DNA of 64,000 nt from Reddybacter sp041277045 (GCA_041277045.1 JBGFSY010000001.1:1054001-1118000), one strand, 5' to 3'; counted from the stretch's first letter, positions 24,367 through 34,149 are shown. Numbers and translations: made by a program. The notes: generated from the letters alone by a model not told the origin.

Positions 24367-25293
24367 CTAATAGTTTCTCTTTTCGCCCTCAGGTCGTGTC
24401 TTGAAACGCTTGTGTAGCCAGAAATAGTCTTCCGGCTGCTGGCGAACACTCTGCTCCAGCCATTCACTCCAGCGCCGGGTGTCGGCCTCGTCATCACCCG
24501 ATGGGAAGTTCTCCAATACGGGGTCGATTTTAACGCTGAAGCGACCTCCCTCTTTGCGGTAGGTGCTCATGGTCAGCACATTGGCATCGGCTATTTTGGC
24601 GTATTGGGGTATCGCCGTAATCGTTGCTGCTGGTATGCCAAAAAAGGGAATAAACACACTGCGTTTTTTGCCGAAATCTTGGTCTGGCAAAATCACTACC
24701 ACGCCCTGATTCTTCAGTTGGGTGAGCATATGAGGGATTTCTTTGCGGTGGATGGTGTTAATACGGTACTTGCGCGTTGCGCGCTGGTAAAGCTGAGCTT
24801 CGAGCACCGGGTTGTCCATGCGTCGATAAACCACGTCGTAGGGTAGTAGTAGGGCGAGGCGGGCAAAGCCCAGAATAAAGCCATTAAAATGCCCGGTGAG
24901 GATGATCAGTGGCTTACCGCTGTCGACGGCCTTTTGTAAATGCTCTTCTCCGAGCAGCTCGCCGCGTTCTGTAACGCTCGCGGGTGAGCCCCAAATCAGC
25001 TCCAGTAAATCAAACAGTAATAGTAGGGTGGAGGCGAGGTTTTTTTCGGCCAGCTGCAATTGCTCTTGGCTCGATAGTTCGGGAAAACAGAGCTCGATGT
25101 TGCGGCGAATGGTCTTGGTGCGCGAAGACTTCGCTTTAATCAGTAGCCGGGCCAGCCCCTTTGATAAGCTGCGATGTAGGGTGCCAGGCAGTTTTGCTAA
25201 CACCCAGGTAAGGCCCACAATCAGCCACGAAGGCCAGAACCGTGGCGCGTAGAGTGAGCCGTGTACACGACCGCTGAGGTTACGTTTTCCCAT
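24367..25293 (-). CDS. LpxL/HtrB-like lipid A acyltransferase family protein, atypical active site
   Basis: 308 residues from the ATG at 25293 (a TTG at 25299 is less likely). An N-terminal membrane segment near residues 22-36 is followed by the LpxL/LpxM fold, with strong resemblance at YRRMDNPVLEAQLYQ, LPDQDFGKKRSVFIPFFG and the terminal HKRFKTRPEG. Family enzymes add secondary acyl chains to lipid A at the inner membrane. The catalytic HX4(D/E) motif reads HFNGFI: His135 is present but position 140 is Ile instead of Glu/Asp. It may therefore be inactive, use another acid, or act on another lipid. Confidence 0.85.
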   Translation of the reverse strand: MGKRNLSGRVHGSLYAPRFWPSWLIVGLTWVLAKLPGTLHRSLSKGLARLLIKAKSSRTKTIRRNIELCFPELSSQEQLQLAEKNLASTLLLLFDLLELIWGSPASVTERGELLGEEHLQKAVDSGKPLIILTGHFNGFILGFARLALLLPYDVVYRRMDNPVLEAQLYQRATRKYRINTIHRKEIPHMLTQLKNQGVVVILPDQDFGKKRSVFIPFFGIPAATITAIPQYAKIADANVLTMSTYRKEGGRFSVKIDPVLENFPSGDDEADTRRWSEWLEQSVRQQPEDYFWLHKRFKTRPEGEKRNY

Positions 25294-25332
25294 TAACAAG
25301 CAGTTCCTGTGTTTGTGGTATTAAATACAGCG

Positions 25333-26349
25333 TTAACTATCGGCAAGCTTGACCAGCATCTTGCCCAGATTAGCACCGCTAAAAAGCCCGAGAAAGGCCT
25401 CTGGAGCCTTGGCGATGCCCTCGAACACGGTTTCCTGCCAAATGATCTTGCCCTCTGCGCGCCAGTTGGACATGTCTTCTATAAAAGCCTGATGATATTC
25501 GGCCATATAGTCGAGCACCACAAAGCCTTTAACGGTGATGCCAAGGGTGACGACCCTAAACATATTGGTGACGCCCTGGCGTTTTTCTGGCGCCTCGTTG
25601 TAATCTTCAATGGTGCCGCAGAGAATTGCGCGACTGTTTTTACGCATACTTAACAGTGCGCCGTCGAGTTGTGAGCCGCCGACATTGTCAAAAAACAGGT
25701 GGATGCCCTTGGGGCAAAGTTCGGCGAGCTTGCCAGCAAAGTCCGCTTCTTTTTTGTAATTAAAAGCGGCATCAATTTTTGCGGTATTTAATAGCCAGTC
25801 GACTTTCTCGTCGGAGCCGGTGCTGCCGACGACCGTGCAACCCAGTGCCTTGGCAATTTGGCAGACCAGTGAGCCCACCGCGCCGCCAGCGCCGGAGACA
25901 TAAACCGTTTCGCCGGCTTTCGCTTCGCCGAGTATTTTGGTGCCAACATAGGCGGTAATGCCCGGCATGCCGAGAATGCCGATGTAGTCCTGCGGGTCGA
26001 TATTGGATGTGTCGCGAATCGCCAAACCCTTGCCCTTAGAGATAAAGTACTCGCGCCAGCCATTCATGCTTTCGACGTGGGTGCCGACCGGCAGCTTGGG
26101 GTTTTTCGATTGCATGACGACACCGACAGCACCACCTTCGAGCACATGGTCGAGCTGGAAAGGGGGAATATAGCTTTTCACATCATTCATACGCGGGCGC
26201 ATATAGGGGTCGACGGACATCCATAGATTTTTCACCAATACCTGGCCTTCTTCCAGTTCTTCACTCAATGTTTTTTCGACCAGTTTAAAGCAGTCGAGAT
26301 TGGGCTGGGGAGAGGGCCGTTGGGCGAAATGGATTTCTCGATTGATCAT
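25333..26349 (-). CDS. NADP-dependent oxidoreductase, MDR superfamily (CurA/PTGR type)
   Basis: 338 residues, zinc-independent medium-chain dehydrogenase/reductase. The N-terminal catalytic domain contains VDPYMRPRMND, and the Rossmann domain begins VYVSGAGGAVGSLVCQIAK near residue 150, followed by GCTVVGSTGSDEKV. FDNVGGSQLDGAL and SRAILCGTIEDYN are shared with leukotriene B4 12-hydroxydehydrogenase/curcumin reductase homologues, which reduce the double bond of enones. Substrate unknown. It stands between the acyltransferase and holA on the same strand with 39- and 84-bp gaps. Confidence 0.88.
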   Translation of the reverse strand: MINREIHFAQRPSPQPNLDCFKLVEKTLSEELEEGQVLVKNLWMSVDPYMRPRMNDVKSYIPPFQLDHVLEGGAVGVVMQSKNPKLPVGTHVESMNGWREYFISKGKGLAIRDTSNIDPQDYIGILGMPGITAYVGTKILGEAKAGETVYVSGAGGAVGSLVCQIAKALGCTVVGSTGSDEKVDWLLNTAKIDAAFNYKKEADFAGKLAELCPKGIHLFFDNVGGSQLDGALLSMRKNSRAILCGTIEDYNEAPEKRQGVTNMFRVVTLGITVKGFVVLDYMAEYHQAFIEDMSNWRAEGKIIWQETVFEGIAKAPEAFLGLFSGANLGKMLVKLADS

Positions 26350-26433
26350 GGCAGAGGCTCTTTTTAGTGGGCTGAATTGACGGTTGTTGAAGCGTCAATA
26401 CGGTATTCGTGTGCTGTTGGTTTGTGACGTTGC

Positions 26434-27480
26434 TTACTCGCGCAGAGCCAGCCGCAGATTGCTTGGGTGCACCGGGTTGGCGCCGCTCATACTCAGTACC
26501 ATGCAGGTCAGATCGTCCCAGGGCGAGGCGTCGCGCATGCCTTTCACCGCGCGGTCGACACCGCCGGCCTGGCGTAGCAGCATCGTGAGCTGGGCGGGCC
26601 GGGTGCGGCGCAGCGCTTTACGTACCAGTGGTTGATGTTTGTCCCACACCCGTAACTTGCGCAGGGCGCTATCGACGGACTCGCCGCTGGCTGCTTGCTC
26701 GCTGGCTTTAATCAGTATGCGCAACTCTCGCGTTAACGCCCAGAGAATGGCCGTGGGCTCGGTGCCCTCGTCGCGCAGACCGCGCAAGGTGCGTATTGCG
26801 TCGGCACTGTCACCGTCGAGAATGCGATCAATCATCGTGAAGACATTGAAGCGGGCGCTGTCGGTGACCACGGAAGACATCATTTCGCTGTCGATTTCGC
26901 CATCGGGCGCCAGCAGTTTTAACTTCTCGATTTCCTGAATCGCGGCGAGCAGGTTGCCCTCGACGCGCTCGGCTAGCACTTCAATAGCCTGGTGGTTAGC
27001 TCTGATGCCGGCTCGCTCCAGCCGGTGATGAATCCACTGGGGCATTTGTGCGGCGCTAACTGGCCACACTTGCACGATGGCGCCGTGTTGGTCGAGGGCT
27101 TTAAACCACTTGCTGTTTTGCGCGCTTTTGTCGACCTTCGGCAAGATCACCAGCAGTAAGTTGTCGGCGTTAATATGACTGCAGTAATCCTGAAAAAATT
27201 GGCCGCCCTCGCGACCCGGTTTACCGGAGGGAATACGCAACTCGAGTATTTTCTTATCGGCAAATAGAGACAGACTGTTAGCTTCGGTCAGCACCTGCTG
27301 CCAGTCGAAGCGGGCTTCGGCGTTAAATAGCTCGCGCTCGGTAAAGCCGTTTTCACGAGCCTGCCCGCGTATCGCGTCGGCCGCCTCTTGAAGCAGTAAG
27401 GGCTCGTCGCCGGTGAGGACATAAATGGGCTCGAGGCCCTGTTTCAGTTGCCTCGAGAGTTTATCCGGATGCAGGCGCAT
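26434..27480 (-). CDS. holA: DNA polymerase III subunit delta
   Basis: Delta opens the beta sliding clamp as part of the clamp loader. 348 residues: MRLHPDKLSRQLKQGLEPIYVLTGDEPLL is the standard N-terminus leading into the non-ATPase AAA+-like fold, with EANSLSLFADKKILELRIP near residue 70 (clamp-binding element) and NLLAAIQEIEKLKLL near 175. The C-terminal helical collar domain contains ILWALTRELR. The preceding gene lptE ends six bases before its start; leuS-lptE-holA is a conserved gammaproteobacterial run. Confidence 0.93.
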   Translation of the reverse strand: MRLHPDKLSRQLKQGLEPIYVLTGDEPLLLQEAADAIRGQARENGFTERELFNAEARFDWQQVLTEANSLSLFADKKILELRIPSGKPGREGGQFFQDYCSHINADNLLLVILPKVDKSAQNSKWFKALDQHGAIVQVWPVSAAQMPQWIHHRLERAGIRANHQAIEVLAERVEGNLLAAIQEIEKLKLLAPDGEIDSEMMSSVVTDSARFNVFTMIDRILDGDSADAIRTLRGLRDEGTEPTAILWALTRELRILIKASEQAASGESVDSALRKLRVWDKHQPLVRKALRRTRPAQLTMLLRQAGGVDRAVKGMRDASPWDDLTCMVLSMSGANPVHPSNLRLALRE

Positions 27481-27486
27481 GGCGTA

Positions 27487-28014
27487 TTAGGGCGTGCTTG
27501 GTGCGGGGGCCTTGCTCGCAGCGTCTTTGTTCAGATGGCGCAAGCGGTTTGAGATTTGTCTGGCCAGGTCGTTGTGCATTTCGCGTTTTAGCAGCTGTGC
27601 TTCATCTTCAGTGGCCAGCACATTGTCTTCGTTGTACTCATAAATACGCTCGACAGAGGCGGTTGAGCGCTCGATGGCCATGCTGCCGTCGGATCGGGTG
27701 ACCAAATATTCGACCTGTTCTTCCAGTAGACGCTCGGAGATGCGGGCGCTGGCGCTGACGGTGGCGGTACGACGCTTCGATTTTTCTTTGACGATTTTGA
27801 GGCTGTACTCCGCGTCAGCGGCGCTGTCGACCAGCTCAATGCCGCTGCCTCGCAGGTAGCGTTCTAATACACGTACAAAGGGGCTGTTAGCATCGTTGGT
27901 TTTGACATGCAGGCGGTCAATAGTGGCTGCACCACCGGTACCGCGTAGCTGCCAGCCGCAGGCGCTTAAGGTTAGCAACAGGAGGATGGCACTTAGTTTG
28001 AATGGCTTGTTCAT
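27487..28014 (-). CDS. lptE: LPS-assembly lipoprotein LptE
   Basis: Plug lipoprotein of the outer-membrane LptDE translocon. 175 residues; lipoprotein signal with lipobox LSAC (Cys19) followed by GWQLRG, the usual LptE start of the mature protein. Later blocks LRGSGIELVDSAADAEYSLKI and TRSDGSMAIERS fit the family. Ends in a Pro/Ala-rich tail. It follows leuS by 30 bp. Its partner lptD is encoded about 20 kb away at the other side of the window. Confidence 0.9.
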   Translation of the reverse strand: MNKPFKLSAILLLLTLSACGWQLRGTGGAATIDRLHVKTNDANSPFVRVLERYLRGSGIELVDSAADAEYSLKIVKEKSKRRTATVSASARISERLLEEQVEYLVTRSDGSMAIERSTASVERIYEYNEDNVLATEDEAQLLKREMHNDLARQISNRLRHLNKDAASKAPAPSTP

Positions 28015-28044
28015 AAAATCGAGAAATTCCGTGATGGATATTGA

Positions 28045-30519
28045 TTAATTGGCAACGATATTAACCAGTCTGCCGGGCACGACGATGACTTTACGGATAG
28101 TTTTACCCTCCGTAAAGCGCTGGGCATTGGGTTCTGCCAGCGCGGCGCTTTCGATACTGTCTTTGTCGGCATCGGCGGGTAGGACAATTTCGCCGCGTAC
28201 CTTGCCGTTGACCTGCACCATTAGCTTAATACTACTTTCGACCAGGGCGCTTTCGTCAACCTCGGGCCAGCGGGCATTGAGGACGGGCTCTTCGTGGCCG
28301 AATTCATTCCAGAGAGTGTGGCAAATATGGGGCGCGATGGGAGCGAGTAAGAGTACGGCCGCTTCCAGCGCCTCCCTTTCAATGGCGATGAATTGCTGTG
28401 CGTCGTTGGACAAGCGCGTTAGCTCGTTGAGCAGCTCCATGACAGCGGCGATGGCGGTGTTGAAGGTCTGCCGGCGACCGTAGTCATCGCTGACCTTGGC
28501 GATGGTTTGGTGGGTCTTGCGGCGCACTTTGGCTTCCGCGTCAGTAAGCTTGCCGGCGTCGAGCGCGGGTGCCTCCCCTTTGGCTAGGTGGGCATGAACT
28601 AATTTCCACAGGCGGCGCAAAAAGCGGTTGGCCCCGGCAACGCCTTCGTCCGACCACTCGAGGGATTGCTCGGGTGGCGCGGCGAACATGGTGAACAGGC
28701 GCACGGTATCGGCACCGTACTGGTCGATCAGCGGTTGGGGGTCGACGGTGTTGCCCTTGGACTTGGACATTTTGCTGCCGTCTTTCAAGACCATCCCTTG
28801 GCAAAGTAGCTTGGTGAAGGGCTCGTCGCACTCGACCAGGCCCTCGTCGCGCATCAGCTTGTGGTAGAAGCGGGCGTACAGCAGGTGAAGGATGGCGTGC
28901 TCAATGCCGCCGACATATTGGTCTACCGGTAGCCAGTAATTCGCTTGCTCGGGGTTGAGCATGCCCTCGTTGTAGTCGGGGCAGGTAAAGCGGGCGTAGT
29001 ACCAGGAGGACTCCATAAAGGTGTCGAAGGTGTCGGTTTCTTTTTCTACAGCCTGGCCATCGAGGGTGGTTTTTTTCCATTCGAGGTCGGCTTTAATGGG
29101 CGAGTGCACGCCGTCCATTTCGACATCTTCGGGCAGCAGCACGGGCAGTTTGTCCAGCGGCACGGGTATTTCGATGCCATCGGTGTTGTAAGCCATGGGG
29201 ATCGGCGAACCCCAGTAGCGCTGACGGGAAACACCCCAGTCGCGCAGGCGGTAATTTGTGGTGATGCGACCGTTGTCGCGCTCGACTAGGGCTTGAGCGA
29301 TAGCTTCAAAGGCCTGGTCAAAGTCCATGCCGTCAAAGCTGGCGTCATCAAAAGTGCCGGAGTTAATAAGCTGGCCTTTGACGGTGAAAGCTTCCTTGCC
29401 AATATCGCAGGGGCTGTCGTCATTCGGCGCAATCACTTGCTGAATCGGTAGCTGGTACTTGGTGGCGAACTCCCAGTCCCGCTGGTCGTGGGCGGGTACG
29501 GCCATCACTGCGCCGGAGCCGTAATCCATTAACACGTAGTTGCCAATCCATACCGGCACCAGCTCGCCGCTGAGGGGGTGGATGGCTTTAATACCAACGT
29601 CGATGCCGGCTTTTTCCATGGTCGCCATATCGGCTTCGGCCATGGACTGGCGTTTGCACTCGGCGATAAAGTCGGCGACGTCGGCATTGTTTTCGGCAAT
29701 GGCGAGGGCGATGGGGTGCTCGGCGGCGAGGCTGAGATAGGTCACGCCCATCAGCGTGTCGGGGCGGGTGGTGTAAACATCGAAGCTGTTAATGCCAGCG
29801 ACGGGGGTCTCCAGGGCGAAGGTCATTTCCACGCCCTGGCTCTTGCCGATCCAGTTGCGCTGCATGGTGCGCACTTGCTCGGGCCAAGCGTCTAACTTGT
29901 CGAGGCCATCGAGCAACTCTTCGGCGTAATCGGTGATTTTTATAAACCACTGAGGGATTTCTTTGCGCTCAACAGCGGTGTCACAGCGCCAGCAGCAGCC
30001 GTCGATCACTTGCTCGTTGGCCAGCACGGTTTGGTCGACGGGACACCAGTTAACCGCGCTGGTTTTTTTGTAGACCAGCTTTTTCTCGTAGAGGCGGGTA
30101 AAAAACCACTGCTCCCACTTGTAGTAGTCGGGCTTGCAGGTGGTGAGTTCGCGCTGCCAGTCGTAGGCGTAACCCAGGGAATTGAGCTGGGTTTTCATAT
30201 AGTCGATGTTTTCGTAGGTCCAAGGTGCCGGCGCGGTATTGTTTTTAATCGCGGCATTTTCGGCCGGCAAACCGAAGGCATCCCAACCCATGGGCTGGAG
30301 GACATTTTTACCGAGCATGCGCTGGTAGCGGCTGATTACGTCGCTGATGGTGTAGTTGCGCACGTGGCCCATATGCAGCTTGCCGCTGGGATAGGGGAAC
30401 ATCGCCAGGCAATAGTATTTTTCCTGCCCCGGCTTTTCGCTCACCTGGAAGGACTGCTTGTCGCGCCAGAAGGCCTGTGTTACTTGCTCGATGGCTTTGG
30501 GGTGGTAATGTTCTTCCAT
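28045..30519 (-). CDS. leuS: Leucyl-tRNA synthetase
   Basis: Class Ia synthetase charging tRNA-Leu. 824 residues, with PYPSGKLHMGHVRNY holding the HIGH-type motif HMGH (49-52), a cysteine-rich zinc-binding segment around residues 155-180 (NWCPVDQ, GCCWRCD), the CP1 editing domain (TTRPDTLMGVTY near 250) and KMSKSKGNTVDP near residue 583. The C-terminal domain ends VVPGRLVNIVAN. No T-box or other leader structure is seen upstream. It heads leuS-lptE-holA. Confidence 0.96.
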   Translation of the reverse strand: MEEHYHPKAIEQVTQAFWRDKQSFQVSEKPGQEKYYCLAMFPYPSGKLHMGHVRNYTISDVISRYQRMLGKNVLQPMGWDAFGLPAENAAIKNNTAPAPWTYENIDYMKTQLNSLGYAYDWQRELTTCKPDYYKWEQWFFTRLYEKKLVYKKTSAVNWCPVDQTVLANEQVIDGCCWRCDTAVERKEIPQWFIKITDYAEELLDGLDKLDAWPEQVRTMQRNWIGKSQGVEMTFALETPVAGINSFDVYTTRPDTLMGVTYLSLAAEHPIALAIAENNADVADFIAECKRQSMAEADMATMEKAGIDVGIKAIHPLSGELVPVWIGNYVLMDYGSGAVMAVPAHDQRDWEFATKYQLPIQQVIAPNDDSPCDIGKEAFTVKGQLINSGTFDDASFDGMDFDQAFEAIAQALVERDNGRITTNYRLRDWGVSRQRYWGSPIPMAYNTDGIEIPVPLDKLPVLLPEDVEMDGVHSPIKADLEWKKTTLDGQAVEKETDTFDTFMESSWYYARFTCPDYNEGMLNPEQANYWLPVDQYVGGIEHAILHLLYARFYHKLMRDEGLVECDEPFTKLLCQGMVLKDGSKMSKSKGNTVDPQPLIDQYGADTVRLFTMFAAPPEQSLEWSDEGVAGANRFLRRLWKLVHAHLAKGEAPALDAGKLTDAEAKVRRKTHQTIAKVSDDYGRRQTFNTAIAAVMELLNELTRLSNDAQQFIAIEREALEAAVLLLAPIAPHICHTLWNEFGHEEPVLNARWPEVDESALVESSIKLMVQVNGKVRGEIVLPADADKDSIESAALAEPNAQRFTEGKTIRKVIVVPGRLVNIVAN

Positions 30520-30762
30520 TGCGGGGGTCCAGAGTTGCCGATGCTTGGTGAAAATAGGGGGTGAAAACTGGCGGTAAATTTGTGAGGGCGAAATTATAGG
30601 GTAAAGACGGCCAGAAAGGCAGGTGGCAACTGTCGTCGCCGCTGTTTTCTTATGGCTTAATGGCTGTCGAAATTCACAGGTCTTAGGCCGCTGGTCTGGA
30701 CTTGTCGAATGAAAGTGGCCAGCGAGCGTTTGGATAGGAATAAAAGCTTGGGAATTAAAATC

Positions 30763-31755
30763 ATGAAATTAACAAAAATTGTTGTGCTAAATCTGTTTTT
30801 AGCGCTGTTATTAACGGCTTGTGGTGAAAGCGAGCAAAGCGCAACACCGGGGCAGGTCGCCACCGATTTCTGGCAGGCGATGGAAATGGGCGATCGTGCC
30901 CGCGCTGAGCAACTGGCTGTGGCCGGTAGTCTCGATGGCAGTACGATGAATTTTGAGGCTGAAGGTAATCGCATCGAGAGTATTACCTTTGCCGAGGCCA
31001 TGGCGTCGGCAGATATGGCTGCCGTACCGACCACCATGGCGGGTGAGTTCAACAACAGGCCGGTAAAATTTAGCTTTGACACCCGCCTGGTGCCGGTCGA
31101 TGGTGTCTGGAAGGTGGATTTTAATACTACCAGCACCGGCATGATGGGGGCGATGTTGAAGGAGGCAATAAATGCCTTTGGCGAAGTGATGGCTGAAGGT
31201 GTGGGGCAAGCCGTGACCGATATCGGTGCCGCCCTGTCGGACAGCGTTGATGTGCTGAGTGACAGTTTGCGGGAGGGCTTCGAGCAGGGTGCCGCTGGCC
31301 TCTCGCAGGGGCTCGATTCGGCTTCCGACGCGATGCGTTCGAGCAGTGAAAATACAGCCCCTGTCACCCTTGCCGCACGCGTCAGCGGTGAGATTAACGG
31401 CACATCAGTGCAGCTGGTCGCCTCTGAATGGGGTAATACCCTGGCCATTTTTCAAGGTGACGGCTGGGGTTTTAATCCGAGTATTTTACTGTTTTTGTTT
31501 TTGCCCGAGGGGGAATTGCCGGTTGATCGTGTTATTGAGGTAAGCAGTGACGATGCGTCTTTCGGCCATCCCCATGTGCATTACCGCTGGCGCGATGCCG
31601 GGGGTGATCTTCAAACCACCGTGTTAACGGGGGGCTATGATTTAACGCTGCAATTGGGTGGCGCCGTTGACGGCCAGGTCGCGGGCAAGCTTAGCTTTGA
31701 TGTGCCGGGCGAAGATACTCGCTTGCAGGGCGAATTTAGTATTCGTATCGACTAG
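30763..31755 (+). CDS. Lipoprotein of unknown function
   Basis: 330 residues from the ATG at 30763, which sits directly ahead of a lipoprotein signal (MKLTKIVVLNLFLALLLTAC, lipobox Cys20). An earlier in-frame ATG at 30709 would add 18 residues before the signal. The first domain (GQVATDFWQAMEMGDRARAE onward) resembles DUF4878/SnoaL-like lipoprotein domains; a helical middle follows (SDSVDVLSDSLREGFEQGA), then a beta-rich C-terminal domain (residues ~220-330) ending FSIRID. Not recognised further. It is a lone plus-strand gene between the minus-strand leuS and lnt groups. Confidence 0.75.
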   Translation: MKLTKIVVLNLFLALLLTACGESEQSATPGQVATDFWQAMEMGDRARAEQLAVAGSLDGSTMNFEAEGNRIESITFAEAMASADMAAVPTTMAGEFNNRPVKFSFDTRLVPVDGVWKVDFNTTSTGMMGAMLKEAINAFGEVMAEGVGQAVTDIGAALSDSVDVLSDSLREGFEQGAAGLSQGLDSASDAMRSSSENTAPVTLAARVSGEINGTSVQLVASEWGNTLAIFQGDGWGFNPSILLFLFLPEGELPVDRVIEVSSDDASFGHPHVHYRWRDAGGDLQTTVLTGGYDLTLQLGGAVDGQVAGKLSFDVPGEDTRLQGEFSIRID

Positions 31756-31773
31756 CCGGCACTTGCAAGACGC

Positions 31774-33264
31774 TTAGCGCAAGCGCCGAAAAAGGCGCAG
31801 CACGATGAGGGTGGCAAAGCAAAGGCCGACAATGGGCAGCGATCCATATTGGCTGAAAGGGCTTGAACCCTGATAGGGAGTCACCTGGGTTTTTAATATG
31901 CCCGCCTGGAAACGGGGCAATTGTTCGAGCACTTTGCCACGGGGGCTAATGATGGCGGTAATACCGTCGTTAGTGACGCGCAGCAGGGGCTTGGCGTTTT
32001 CCAGTGCGCGCATGCGGGCAATTTGCAAATGCTGATGGGGGCCGATGGATTTGCCGAACCAGGTATCATTGCTGACAGTTAGCAAAATATTGGCATTGCG
32101 GGCATCGCGGGCGAGTAGATCAGCGTAGGCGATCTCATAGCAAATGGCGGTGGCAAATTGCACCGTGCCGAGGCGAATGGGACGCTGTTGGGTGGCTCCT
32201 GCACTAAAGGCTGACATCGGTAAGTCAAAAAAGCTAATGGCACCGCGCAGCCACTGTTCCAGCGGCACATATTCACCAAAGGGCACCAGTCGGCGTTTCT
32301 GGTAAGAGCCACTCGCCCTGCCGAGAGCAATGACCGAATTGTAGTAGTGATTGGTGTCGGTGTTAGTAGGGATACCGGTCAGCAGGCCAACGTGGTGTTG
32401 TTTTAAATTGGCGTCGATATCACGGAGAAAATCACGGATATTACTTTGCAGGGTGGGTAGGGCCGACTCCGGCCAGATAATCAGATCCTGGTCGAGGAGC
32501 GACTCGTTGCTCTGTTTGAAGTTAAGTAGAATTTGTTTTAATTCCTTGTCGTTCCACTTTTCCAGTAAGGGTAGGTTGGCTTGAACCAGAGCCACGTCCA
32601 GCCTTTTTCCCGAGGGGAAGGTCCAGGGCTTAATTTTCAGATAGGCACCACCGGCGCAGAGTAGCGTGAGGATTATCAGGCTGTTGTTAATCATACTTTT
32701 GTGCTGTTTGCGCTCACCAATAAGGCTTAGCAAGGTGCCGGCAAATGCGGCAATGCCGCTTAGTGCTAGTACGCCAAAGAGAGGTGCCCAGCCGGCAAGC
32801 CAAGTATCAATGAACCCGTAGCCGACGTTGAGCCAGGGGAAGCCGGTGAGAAACCAGCCCCTAAACCATTCGCCGAGTACCCACAGCGCCGGGAAAGCTA
32901 GTAGGACTGCGATGGGAGGGGCTTTGCGGAACAGGCCGAACAGCGATAATGGCAGGGCGAAAATGATCGCCATCCCCAGGGCGAAAAGCCCGGTGAGTAA
33001 GCTGGCCAGGGCGACGGAAGCGTGACCAAAGTCGTGAATGCTGACATAAATCCAACTGGCGCCAGCCCCGTACAGGCCGCAACCGAAAACGAGGGATATT
33101 GCGAAAACGTCCCTCATGCTCTGCCCACGACATAAAAAGCACAGTGCGCAGATGCTGAACACCGCCGTTGGCCACCAGGCAAAGGGGGCTAACGCCAGCG
33201 GGAGTAGTGCTCCACTCAAGAGCGCCAGTAAAAAGGACGAAAAGCTGGATTTGCGTTTGGGCAT
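31774..33264 (-). CDS. lnt: Apolipoprotein N-acyltransferase
   Basis: Adds the third acyl chain to the N-terminal cysteine of lipoproteins at the periplasmic face of the inner membrane. 496 residues: several N-terminal membrane helices, then a nitrilase-like domain. The catalytic residues fall in IIWPESALP (Glu), KRRLVPFGEYVPLE (Lys) and FATAICYEIAYAD (Cys), all intact. One more membrane helix is at the C-terminus. It follows corC (57-bp gap) in the phoH-ybeY-corC-lnt operon, the conserved order. Confidence 0.95.
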   Translation of the reverse strand: MPKRKSSFSSFLLALLSGALLPLALAPFAWWPTAVFSICALCFLCRGQSMRDVFAISLVFGCGLYGAGASWIYVSIHDFGHASVALASLLTGLFALGMAIIFALPLSLFGLFRKAPPIAVLLAFPALWVLGEWFRGWFLTGFPWLNVGYGFIDTWLAGWAPLFGVLALSGIAAFAGTLLSLIGERKQHKSMINNSLIILTLLCAGGAYLKIKPWTFPSGKRLDVALVQANLPLLEKWNDKELKQILLNFKQSNESLLDQDLIIWPESALPTLQSNIRDFLRDIDANLKQHHVGLLTGIPTNTDTNHYYNSVIALGRASGSYQKRRLVPFGEYVPLEQWLRGAISFFDLPMSAFSAGATQQRPIRLGTVQFATAICYEIAYADLLARDARNANILLTVSNDTWFGKSIGPHQHLQIARMRALENAKPLLRVTNDGITAIISPRGKVLEQLPRFQAGILKTQVTPYQGSSPFSQYGSLPIVGLCFATLIVLRLFRRLR

Positions 33265-33321
33265 TGTTTGACTTCTTGTCTTTTCAGATTCTTATTGTTG
33301 GTTAGCTTGTGCGCTTGCGTC

Positions 33322-34149
33322 CTAGCATTTTAATGATAGTTGATGAATTTGTCGCTCATCGCCGGCAATGACTGCAAAGTGGTACTCGCCCAGTGAAACT
33401 TTTTCCCCCACCTTTGCTAGATGGCCGAAAGCCTGAGTGACGAGTCCACCAATGGTGTCGAATTCGTCTTCATTAAAGCCGGTATTGAAAAATTCGTTGA
33501 AGTCTTCAATGGTGGTGAGGGCGGGGAGCTGGTAGCTGCCGTTTTCCAGTTGTTGAATGGGGCTCTGTTCTTCAAGGTCGGTTTCGTCTTCGATTTCGCC
33601 GACAATTTCTTCCAAAATATCTTCAATGGTGACCAGGCCGGCAACGCTGGCGTATTCATCCATAACAATGGCCATGTGGTAGCGCTGTTCACGAAATTCT
33701 TTGAGCAGTACATTGAGGCGCTTGCTTTCGGGGATGATGTTGGCCGGGCGAATGACGTCGGCAATAGCAAAGTTTTCCTTACCTTCAAGTAATAGCGGCA
33801 GTAGTTCTTTGGCGAGCAGGATGCCTTTTATATCATCGATCGATTCGCCAATCACCGGGAAGCGCGAGTGCTTGGAGTCGGTGACCAGAGCCAGTATTTC
33901 TTCAATGTCCGCCGTTTCTGGAATCACTGTCATGCGCGAGCGAGCGACCATGATTTCTCGCACCTGCTGGTCGACAACACTCAGTGCGCCCTCCATAATT
34001 TCCAGGGCTTCGCTATCAATAACCTTGTCATCATGAGCGCTGCGGAGGATTTCAGTGATGTCGTCTCGAGTCGCCGGCGTCGATGAAAAAATGCGGGCAA
34101 GCCGTCCTAGCCAGGAGCGGGCTTGCCCGTTGGTACTGTCTTCGGTCAT
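33322..34149 (-). CDS. corC: CorC/HlyC-type transporter-associated CBS-domain protein
   Basis: 275 residues without membrane segments, so the cytosolic form seen in the ybeY operon (YbeX), linked to Mg2+/Co2+ efflux and to ribosome maturation. Two CBS domains occupy about residues 65-190 (MVARSRMTVIPETADIEEIL; MDEYASVAGLVTIEDILEEI) and a CorC_HlyC C-terminal domain follows (GGLVTQAFGHLAKVGEKV). Four-base ATGA overlap with ybeY indicates coupled translation. Confidence 0.94.
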   Translation of the reverse strand: MTEDSTNGQARSWLGRLARIFSSTPATRDDITEILRSAHDDKVIDSEALEIMEGALSVVDQQVREIMVARSRMTVIPETADIEEILALVTDSKHSRFPVIGESIDDIKGILLAKELLPLLLEGKENFAIADVIRPANIIPESKRLNVLLKEFREQRYHMAIVMDEYASVAGLVTIEDILEEIVGEIEDETDLEEQSPIQQLENGSYQLPALTTIEDFNEFFNTGFNEDEFDTIGGLVTQAFGHLAKVGEKVSLGEYHFAVIAGDERQIHQLSLKC

